A DNA stretch of 28,299 nucleotides from the NCBI GenBank assembly GCA_025351205.1, contig JANXWI010000050.1:1-28299 (forward strand), given 5' to 3'. The notes below the pieces were generated by a model. That model did not search any database. It saw only the letters and a list, made by a program, of their open reading frames with translations, and had not been told where the DNA came from. Positions within the stretch are counted from its first letter, which is position 1. Each line of letters opens with the position of its first letter. This document shows, one piece after another, positions 22,885-28,299 of the stretch. The stretch is from Deinococcus sp. (GTDB taxonomy: Bacteria; Deinococcota; Deinococci; Deinococcales; Deinococcaceae). A program made the translations under genes and the position numbers.

Positions 22885-24384
22885 TCATATCAGATTCCTG
22901 GGCCTGTACGTCACCGCCTCGGCCAGATGCACCTCGGTGATGTCCGGGCTGGCGGCCAGGTCGGCCACCGTGCGGGCCACGCGCAGCACCCGGTCATAGC
23001 CGCGCCCGGTCAGGCTCAGGCTTTTGGCGGCGGCCTTGGCAAAGCTTTCGGGGCCAGCAGCCAGCGCGGTGTATTCGCGCAGCTTCTGCCCGATCAGCAG
23101 GCCGTTTCGTTCGCCCTGGCGCTCCAGCATGATGCTGCGGGCGCGCTCCAGTCGCTCACGGATCACGGCGCTGGCCTCGCCGCTGCTGGCACGCCCCAGC
23201 TCGTCCACAGTCAGTCTGGGCACCCGCACCACCAAATCAATTCTGTCGAGCAGCGGCCCGGAAATCTTGCCCGCGTAGCGTGTCCGCTGGGCCGGAGTGC
23301 AGGTGCAGGCGCGTTCGGGGTCGCCCAGGTAGCCGCACGGACAGGGGTTCATGGCCGCCACCAGCTGAAACTGGGCCGGAAAGCGCACGCTGGCCCGCGC
23401 CCGGCTGATCAGCACCTCACCGTCTTCGAGTGGCTGGCGCAGGGTTTCGAGCGCCTTGCGGCTGAATTCTGGGAATTCATCGAGGAATAGCACGCCCCGG
23501 TGGGCCAGCGAGACCTCGCCGGGGCGCGGGATGCTTCCGCCGCCGATCAGCCCGGCGTCCGAGACGGTGCTGTGCGGCGACCTGTAAGGCGGCGTCTGCA
23601 CCAGTCCGCCGCGCCCCACCAGCATGCCGGCGGCGCTGTGAATGCGCGTCACTTCCAGCGCCTCGCTCCTTGTCAGGCGCGGCAGCAGGCTGGGCGCACG
23701 CCGCGCCAGCATGGTCTTGCCGCTGCCCGGCGACCCCACCATCAGCAGGTTGTGGCCGCCCGCCAGCGACACCTCCAGCGCCCGCTTGGCCTGCGACTGG
23801 CCCTTGATGTCGAGCAGGTCGAGCAGCGCCTCGGGGTCGGGTCGGGTTTCGGGCGTGGAGGCGGGCATAATGGGCTGCGTCGCGTTCAGGTGCCCCACCG
23901 CCGCGCGCAGGGTGCTGGCCCCCAGCACGGTCACGCCCTCGATCAGCGCGGCCTCGCTGGCGCACAGCTCGGGCAGCAGCACCGAGTCGCCCGTCTGGGC
24001 GGCCAGCAGCGCCAGATTCACCGCCCCGCCGATGAAGCGCAGCGAACCGTCGAGCGCCAGTTCGCCCGCCGCCAGGACGCCGCGCAGGGCCGAGGCCGGA
24101 ATCAGCTCCTGGGCGGCCAGCAGCCCGAGAGCGATAGGCAGGTCGTAGATCGGGCCTTCCTTGCGCAGGTCGGCGGGGGCCAGATTGACTGTGATTCTGG
24201 CCGCAGGAAACGGGTAGCCGCTGTTGCGGATGGCGGCCCGCACCCGCTCTCTGGCCTCACTGACCGCCTGATCGGGCAGGCCCACGAGGGTAAACGAGGG
24301 AATGCCCGGAGACACGTCCACCTCGACTTCCACCGGCACGGCGTCCACGCCGATCAATGCCACGCTGCGCGAGGTGGCAAGCAT
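22885..24384 (-). CDS. comM: ComM/YifB family Mg-chelatase-like AAA+ ATPase
   Basis: 499-residue AAA+ motor. In transformable bacteria ComM is a helicase that promotes branch migration while incoming DNA is integrated. The N-terminal Lon-protease-like domain (1-180) starts with SVALIGVDAVPVEVEVDVSPGIPSF. Walker A is GSPGSGKT (217-224), Walker B VLFLDEF (298-304). A cysteine cluster (Cys348, 350, 360, 362) in MNPCPCGYLGDPERACTC is typical. The C-terminal lid includes LTGRGYDRVLRVARTVADL. The ATG at 24384 is immediately preceded by the TAA of a 15-codon leaderless ORF and has no Shine-Dalgarno, suggesting coupled translation. Deinococcus is naturally transformable, consistent with the role. Its 3' end abuts an AT-rich island. 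Confidence 0.94.
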   Translation of the reverse strand: MLATSRSVALIGVDAVPVEVEVDVSPGIPSFTLVGLPDQAVSEARERVRAAIRNSGYPFPAARITVNLAPADLRKEGPIYDLPIALGLLAAQELIPASALRGVLAAGELALDGSLRFIGGAVNLALLAAQTGDSVLLPELCASEAALIEGVTVLGASTLRAAVGHLNATQPIMPASTPETRPDPEALLDLLDIKGQSQAKRALEVSLAGGHNLLMVGSPGSGKTMLARRAPSLLPRLTRSEALEVTRIHSAAGMLVGRGGLVQTPPYRSPHSTVSDAGLIGGGSIPRPGEVSLAHRGVLFLDEFPEFSRKALETLRQPLEDGEVLISRARASVRFPAQFQLVAAMNPCPCGYLGDPERACTCTPAQRTRYAGKISGPLLDRIDLVVRVPRLTVDELGRASSGEASAVIRERLERARSIMLERQGERNGLLIGQKLREYTALAAGPESFAKAAAKSLSLTGRGYDRVLRVARTVADLAASPDITEVHLAEAVTYRPRNLI

Positions 24385-24432
24385 TTACGCAGTTCCAGTG
24401 AACAGGGAAGACAAGGTGGACAGGACAATCAC
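24385..24432 (-). CDS. 15-codon leaderless leader ORF of comM
   Basis: The GTG at 24432 follows TAGCAT (24439-24444) by exactly 6 bases. The ORF reads Val-Ile-Val-Leu-Ser-Thr-Leu-Ser-Ser-Leu-Phe-Thr-Gly-Thr-Ala and ends in a TAA directly adjacent to the comM ATG (TAAATG). This would let ribosomes terminate and restart on comM, which has no binding site of its own. Because the peptide is so short, support is positional only. Confidence 0.45.
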   Translation of the reverse strand: MIVLSTLSSLFTGTA

Positions 24433-24438
24433 GCGGCC

Positions 24439-24444
24439 ATGCTA
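24439..24444 (-). promoter_or_regulatory. Leaderless -10 box of the comM leader ORF
   Basis: TAGCAT on the minus strand followed by GGCCGC and GTG. The -35 is not recognisable. Confidence 0.4.
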
Positions 24445-24519
24445 GCAGCCGCGTTCTGCGCTTCTTCTGACTGGGCTTGTTTCGGCGTCCCTGTGCAGCC
24501 GCGCCTCGGTGGTGCATTT

Positions 24520-25122
24520 TCAGGCGCGGCGGCGTTTCAGCAGCTCCAGCGCCACGGGAACAAATGACCCGATCAGAATCACCGCGATGATCAGCAGAAT
24601 GTACTTGTCAAGCACGTCTTTGGGGATCACCTTGCCCAGCAGATATCCGGCCAGCGTGACGCCGCCGCCCCACAGCATCGCCCCCACGGCGTTGTAGACG
24701 GTGAACAGCCGGAAGTCCAGGTGAACCGTTCCGGCCAGGGTGGGCACGATGGTCCGGATGATCGGAATGAAGCGCGACAGGATCAGGGTCTGGTTGCCAT
24801 TCTTGGCGAAATATTCGCGCGCCTGATTCACGTATTCGGGCTTCAGGAAGCGCACCCGGCCAAACACCAGTGGACCGAAGCGCCGCCCGATCAGGTAGCC
24901 GCTGGTGTTGCCCACGAAGGCCGCGACGGTCGAGAGCAGCATCAGCAGGCCGAGGTTCAGGTCTCCTTTGGCCGCAAAAATACCTGCCGTGATCAGCAGG
25001 CTGTCTCCGGGCAGAAAAAACCCCAGCAGCAGGCCGGTCTCGGCAAACAGAATCGCGCTCAGCCCCACGTATGAGAAGGTCTTGAGCAGGTATTCGGGGT
25101 TCAGGACATCGGGGAGTTGCAT
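24520..25122 (-). CDS. DedA-family membrane protein
   Basis: 200-residue integral membrane protein of the DedA superfamily, whose members act in undecaprenyl-phosphate or phospholipid flipping and in envelope homeostasis. Landmarks: the N-terminal YVGLSAILFAETGLLLGFFLPGDSLL (E..x..FLPGDSLL pattern), GNTSGYLIGRRFG, FAKNGNQTLILSRFIPIIRTIVPTLAG and the last helices before a basic tail. The ATG at 25122 was chosen over one at 25131 because TACAAT (25130-25135), a near-perfect -10 box, lies 7 bases before it and overlaps the alternative ATG. A perfect palindrome (25154-25165) lies near the -35 position. Confidence 0.93.
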   Translation of the reverse strand: MQLPDVLNPEYLLKTFSYVGLSAILFAETGLLLGFFLPGDSLLITAGIFAAKGDLNLGLLMLLSTVAAFVGNTSGYLIGRRFGPLVFGRVRFLKPEYVNQAREYFAKNGNQTLILSRFIPIIRTIVPTLAGTVHLDFRLFTVYNAVGAMLWGGGVTLAGYLLGKVIPKDVLDKYILLIIAVILIGSFVPVALELLKRRRA

Positions 25123-25129
25123 CCGGGTC

Positions 25130-25135
25130 ATTGTA
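25130..25135 (-). promoter_or_regulatory. Leaderless -10 box of the dedA-like gene
   Basis: TACAAT on the minus strand, 7 bases before the ATG at 25122. Confidence 0.6.
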
Positions 25136-25153
25136 CGGGGCCGGGTGAAAGGC

Positions 25154-25165
25154 CGGTATATACCG
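25154..25165. promoter_or_regulatory. Palindrome upstream of the dedA-like gene
   Basis: CGGTATATACCG is a perfect 12-bp palindrome at about the -35 position of the dedA-like promoter. It is an operator candidate with no known binder. Confidence 0.35.
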
Positions 25166-25246
25166 CGCAGAGGGAAGCGGCAAAGTTGCCGGCATCCCCT
25201 TGCCCCCCTGTGGAAGAGGGACGCTGTGCAGCGCGAATCTGGCCAT

Positions 25247-25271
25247 AAAAAACCCCGACACCGGGCCGGGG
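25247..25271 (-). terminator. Terminator of tatA
   Basis: On the minus strand a 5-bp GC stem (25253-25257 with 25267-25271, extendable by internal GC pairs) followed by TTTTTT (25247-25252). It is placed 20 bases past the tatA stop. Confidence 0.8.
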
Positions 25272-25291
25272 CGGACGGGCAAAAAGGAGGC

Positions 25292-25636
25292 TCAGACCTT
25301 CTGGGCTTCCTCGTGTACCGTGTTGGGCTTGCCCAGTTCAACCATCTGCGTGACCGGGGCCGAGGGCCGGATCACAATCTGCTCGGGGCTGGCCTGCGCG
25401 GGTGTGGCGTGGGCGGCGCTCAGGGCGGGCGTCTGAATGCTCTGAGGTACCACGCTCTGGGCCGGGGCGTCCTTCATGCTGCCTTCCAGCTCGTCTTTGA
25501 GGCCCTGGGTGCCCTTGCGAAACTCGCGGATGCCGTTGCCCAGGCTCTTGCCCAGGTCGGGCAGCTTCTTGGGGCCGAAGACCAGCAGGGCCACCACCAG
25601 AATGATCATGATTTCAGGGAATCCGAGGTTGGGCAT
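25292..25636 (-). CDS. tatA: Sec-independent protein translocase TatA/E
   Basis: 114 residues. One N-terminal transmembrane helix (about 5-20), the hinge FGPKKLPDLGKSLG (20-33) and an amphipathic helix up to about residue 52 are the TatA signature. It forms the pore of the twin-arginine pathway for folded proteins. The remaining tail is Pro/Ala/Gln-rich and disordered. The ATG at 25636 has a GGAGGAA site. tatC is not adjacent. It stands between the dedA-like and kinase genes on the same strand with its own terminator, so it is probably a single transcription unit. A -10-like TAGAAT occurs about 80 bp upstream without a good -35. Confidence 0.93.
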   Translation of the reverse strand: MPNLGFPEIMIILVVALLVFGPKKLPDLGKSLGNGIREFRKGTQGLKDELEGSMKDAPAQSVVPQSIQTPALSAAHATPAQASPEQIVIRPSAPVTQMVELGKPNTVHEEAQKV

Positions 25637-25845
25637 GGCGTTCCTCCGTGTGTGGGATGTCGGTGATCGGGTGTGGGTGTCGGGTGCGCGTCAGACTGCC
25701 TGGTTAACTTCAGGATTCTACGCCGACTGGGCGTGGGGATGCTGAGTTTTGCGTAACATTTTTCGTATGTTCAGGTTCCCGCAAGAATGTTCCGGAGGTC
25801 CAGGTCCAGTGCCCCGGCGTTCGTCTGTCTGGCCCGTCCGTCCAC

Positions 25846-27792
25846 TCAGCGTTTATCCAGGTTCCGGTAGGCTTTCAGGGTCCCGTCCATGAAGGCCACG
25901 TACAGCGTGCCCGCGCTGACCAGTGGCGTGGCCTGGATGCCCACCGCCTCACGGGTCTGCCACACCAGCGCGCCAGTGGCGAGCGACAGCGCGCACAGTT
26001 CCCCGGCCTCGGTGGCGAGGTACACCAGCCCGCCCGAGATGACCGGACTGGCCGTGACGCGCCCGCCCAGCTGCCGCTCCCACAGGTCGTCGCCGCCGCG
26101 CAGCGTCACGGCCCGCACCCTGCCCCCCAGCCCGCTGGCCCCCCAGCCCGCCAGCACCACGGTGTCGCCGCTGACAGCGGGCGCGGCCCACAGCTCGTCT
26201 TCCACGTCGTAGGTCCAGAGCAGCCCCTCGGCTGGGTGCAGCCCGGCGTGCCCGTTCTGGACGTTCAGGTGCAGCGCGTGGACCTCGCCGGGCCAGCAGC
26301 CCACGATGAGCGCCGCCTCGCCTCGCCCCAGCCGGGCCAGCGCGGGCGTGGCGTGGACCGTCTGGAGCTGGACCCGCCACAGCTGTGCCCCGCTCGCGGC
26401 GTCTATGGCGTGGACCCAGCCTTCCTCATCGGCCACCACGGCGGCCCCGCCCCAGATCAGCGGACTGGCGGCGATGGGTCCGGCGGCCCGGTAGGCCCAT
26501 TCCAGTTCGCCGGTGTACAGGTTCACCGCGTGCAGATGCCCGTCTCTGGAGGTGGTCAGCGCCCGCCCGGCCCAGACGGTTGCCGCTCCCGTGATCTCGG
26601 CGCGGGTCTTGTGAGACCAAAGCTCTTCTCCTGCAAACGTGCTGCGCCTGAGCGTGCCGTCCCAGGCCCCGTACAGCACGCTTTCGCCGTGAAAGGTGGG
26701 CGGGGCCGTGACCTCGTCGCCCGCCCGGAGCTGCCCCTGCATGGCCCCGTTTCCAGACACCAGACACAGCTGCCCGCTGCGGGTGCCCACCGCCAGCAGG
26801 CCGCCCTGGCCCAGCACCGCCGAGGGCCAGGTGACCTCGCCGGGCAGCTGGCTGGACCAGACAGGCTGAAGGCCGGCGGCGCTGATGGGGCCGTCGTGCT
26901 GCTCGCCGCTGCGGCCCCGCCCGCCCCGGTACTGGCCGCGCCCCGTCGTGGCGAGCGCCTCCTGCTGGGCCAGCCCCAGCTGCTGGGCCAGCGCCTCGCC
27001 GCTCATGGGCCGCTGCTCCGGCTTTTTGGACAGCAGCCCCAGCAGCACCTGTGCCAGCCCGGTGGGAATCGCCGGGTTCAGGTCGCGGGGGTCGGGCGGG
27101 GCGTCGTAGACGTGCTGATACAGGACGCTCTGGTCGCTGTCACCGACAAAGGGCGGCGAACCGCAGGCCACCCGGTACAGCACCGCGCCCAGCGCGTACA
27201 GGTCGCTGGCCGGGCCGACGCCCACGCCCCTGGCCTGTTCCGGAGCCATGTACTGCGGCGTGCCCAGCGTGACGCCGCTGCGGGTCAGCTGGCGCGAATA
27301 CTCGCTCAGGGCCACCAGCCCGAAGTCCATGATGCGCGGGTTGAGGGAAGCGTCGAGCAGGATGTTGCCGGGCGTCAGGTCGCGGTGAATCAGGCCCGCG
27401 CCGTGAACGTGGTGCAGGGCGCGGGCCACGAAGGCCGAGGCGGTCAGGAAATGGCCCAGTTGGGCCGGATCGTCTTCCAGCGGCCCCAGTTCGGAAATCG
27501 GGCCGCCGGGCAGCAGCGGCATGGTGAAGAACACCTGGCCTTCGTGTTCGCCCAGGTCGTAGACCGTCACCACGCCCGGATGAGACAGCCGCGCCAGCGT
27601 GCGAATCTCGCGCATAAAACGTTGCCGGTCTGCGGGCGGCAGGTGGGCGTGCACCGCCTTGATCGCCACCTCGCGGCCCAGCTGGCGGTCGTGGGCGCGG
27701 TACACGCGGGCGCTGCCGCCCTCGCCAAGCGTCTCGCCCACCTCGTAGCGCCCGGCCAGCAGCGTGCCCGTCATGCCCGTCTCGGTGTCCAT
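25846..27792 (-). CDS. rqkA: PQQ-repeat Ser/Thr protein kinase, RqkA-like
   Basis: 648 residues. The kinase domain spans about 14-270: glycine loop GEGGSARV (23-30), ATP Lys45, catalytic HRD (136-138), Asn143, DFG (156-158), APE (183-185). The loop reads HRDLTPGN, Thr replacing the usual Lys after HRDL. A Gly/Arg-rich linker (about 282-298) leads to a beta-propeller (about 310-648) with PQQ-type repeats such as GEELWSHK, GAQLWRV, GDDLWERQL and GALVWQT. This architecture and the length match D. radiodurans RqkA (DR_2518), a quinone-responsive, DNA-damage-inducible kinase reported to act on PprA, RecA and FtsZ. The ATG at 27792 gives two residues before the family start; Met7 is an alternative. 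A -10-like TAAACT lies 9 bases before the ATG, so the leader would be almost absent. Confidence 0.9.
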   Translation of the reverse strand: MDTETGMTGTLLAGRYEVGETLGEGGSARVYRAHDRQLGREVAIKAVHAHLPPADRQRFMREIRTLARLSHPGVVTVYDLGEHEGQVFFTMPLLPGGPISELGPLEDDPAQLGHFLTASAFVARALHHVHGAGLIHRDLTPGNILLDASLNPRIMDFGLVALSEYSRQLTRSGVTLGTPQYMAPEQARGVGVGPASDLYALGAVLYRVACGSPPFVGDSDQSVLYQHVYDAPPDPRDLNPAIPTGLAQVLLGLLSKKPEQRPMSGEALAQQLGLAQQEALATTGRGQYRGGRGRSGEQHDGPISAAGLQPVWSSQLPGEVTWPSAVLGQGGLLAVGTRSGQLCLVSGNGAMQGQLRAGDEVTAPPTFHGESVLYGAWDGTLRRSTFAGEELWSHKTRAEITGAATVWAGRALTTSRDGHLHAVNLYTGELEWAYRAAGPIAASPLIWGGAAVVADEEGWVHAIDAASGAQLWRVQLQTVHATPALARLGRGEAALIVGCWPGEVHALHLNVQNGHAGLHPAEGLLWTYDVEDELWAAPAVSGDTVVLAGWGASGLGGRVRAVTLRGGDDLWERQLGGRVTASPVISGGLVYLATEAGELCALSLATGALVWQTREAVGIQATPLVSAGTLYVAFMDGTLKAYRNLDKR

Positions 27793-27839
27793 CCAAGGCC
27801 AAGTTTAGCCGCTCGTACAGATTACCGGTGCGCGTCATG

Positions 27840-27871
27840 AAAACGGGCAGCCCCACTCAGGGAGGGCTGCC
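27840..27871 (-). terminator. Terminator upstream of the kinase gene
   Basis: A perfect 8-bp stem GGCAGCCC (27846-27853) with GGGCTGCC (27864-27871), followed on the minus strand by GTTTT. It ends transcription from the small upstream gene before the kinase promoter. Confidence 0.75.
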
Positions 27872-27874
27872 AGC

Positions 27875-27900
27875 TCGGTGCTGAATTATCGGTGCTGAAT
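27875..27900. repeat. 14-bp direct duplication
   Basis: TCGGTGCTGAAT at 27875-27886 and 27889-27900, period 14. It lies in the gap between the kinase and the small downstream-strand gene. Confidence 0.85.
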
Positions 27901-27963
27901 GCAATGTGCCGAACCGTAGAAAATCAGACAGAGGGCGCCTCTGAAGTTTCCGGCAGGCGCTGT

Positions 27964-28218
27964 TTAGATGTTCTCACCGTCGCTGGCGTTCTCGCCGCCA
28001 TCTTCACTGACGTTTTCATCGTCGAGCAGCGCCCGCAACTCGTCGAGCTGAATCTCGCCGCCCATCTCGCGCGCGATCTTCTCGATGGCGAGCCGCACCA
28101 CCTCGCTCTTGGAAATCAGCCGTTCGGGGCTGGACAGTTCATAGGCAGTCTTGGTCAGCAGCGCGTCCTGCTCCTCGCTGATCACCACCTGCAAGCGTTT
28201 GCGTTCCTTCTTGGGCAT
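27964..28218 (-). CDS. Small ribbon-helix-helix-like protein with acidic tail
   Basis: 84 residues. KKERKRLQVVISEEQDALLTKTAYELS gives a beta-strand and helix, and LISKSEVVRLAIEKIAREM gives a second helix with the SKSEVVR turn seen in CopG/Arc-type ribbon-helix-helix DNA-binding proteins. The last 30 residues are strongly acidic (Asp/Glu). A transcriptional regulator or antitoxin-like role is possible, but no toxin gene is visible on the side inside the window. The ATG at 28218 has an AGGTCAGGA site. The RHH assignment is from pattern only. It lies upstream of the kinase gene on the same strand, separated by a terminator. Confidence 0.7.
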   Translation of the reverse strand: MPKKERKRLQVVISEEQDALLTKTAYELSSPERLISKSEVVRLAIEKIAREMGGEIQLDELRALLDDENVSEDGGENASDGENI

Positions 28219-28299
28219 TCCTGACCTCTTGTAGCTGACGTTTCAGACGATGGAGAGCCAGCTGCGTTCCTGAGCGTATCCTGCTGGGCGTGTTGTTTT

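Overview
The window looks like chromosomal DNA of a Deinococcus-type bacterium. It is very GC-rich. It encodes a Dps1-like protein with the N-terminal tail seen in Deinococcus, an Omp85/BamA protein, a PQQ-repeat Ser/Thr kinase resembling the DNA-damage kinase RqkA (DR_2518), and a deinococcal-style DivIVA. Many starts lack a Shine-Dalgarno site and instead have a -10-like TANNNT hexamer about 6 nt before the start codon, the leaderless arrangement known from D. deserti. The species cannot be named from sequence alone. I saw no tRNA, rRNA, CRISPR or complete transposase gene.

Layout. 1-1463 (-): 3'-truncated DEAD-box RNA helicase with a Gly/Gln/Ser-rich tail. 1885-2565 (+): UPF0173 metal-dependent hydrolase. 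2879-3961 (+): disordered RGG-like repeat protein behind a long structured leader. 3962-4678: gene-free, repeat-rich stretch with 39-bp tandem repeats, a possible two-hairpin small RNA and a 167-bp MITE-like element whose right end supplies the divIVA stop codon. 4676-6404 (-): yggS then divIVA. 6984-9518 (+): bamA-like gene. 9557-10724 (-): dps, terminator, DUF4385 gene. 10815-11807 (-): MBL-fold hydrolase, divergent from trpC (11922-12794, +). 12794-12924: palindromic dispersed repeat. 12925-13830 (+): PhnP-like MBL protein, tail-to-tail overlapping a membrane-anchored lysozyme-like protein (13787-14890, -). 15063-18349 (-): trehalose/maltose-type ABC importer (binding protein and two permeases, no ATPase) behind a consensus promoter flanked by a LacI-type operator and a second palindrome. 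18703-20963 (-): truD, a lipoprotein, and a DUF3293 gene with no normal start codon. 21226-22200 (+): GNAT acetyltransferase. 22201-22884: AT-rich island with a DUF3592-like membrane protein. 22885-24432 (-): comM preceded by a 15-codon leaderless ORF. 24520-25122 (-): DedA protein. 25292-25636 (-): tatA. 25846-27792 (-): RqkA-like kinase. 27964-28218 (-): small ribbon-helix-helix-like protein.

Together the genes cover envelope biogenesis (BamA, TatA, DedA), cell division and stress signalling (DivIVA and the RqkA-like kinase), DNA protection and uptake (Dps, ComM), sugar import, and RNA metabolism (helicase, RGG-like protein, TruD). The most notable structures are the exact 11-residue repeat in DivIVA, the MITE-derived divIVA stop codon, the DUF3293 frame without ATG/GTG/TTG, the comM leader ORF, the orphan small-RNA candidate, and 13-15-bp tandem repeats recurring at gene ends and junctions.
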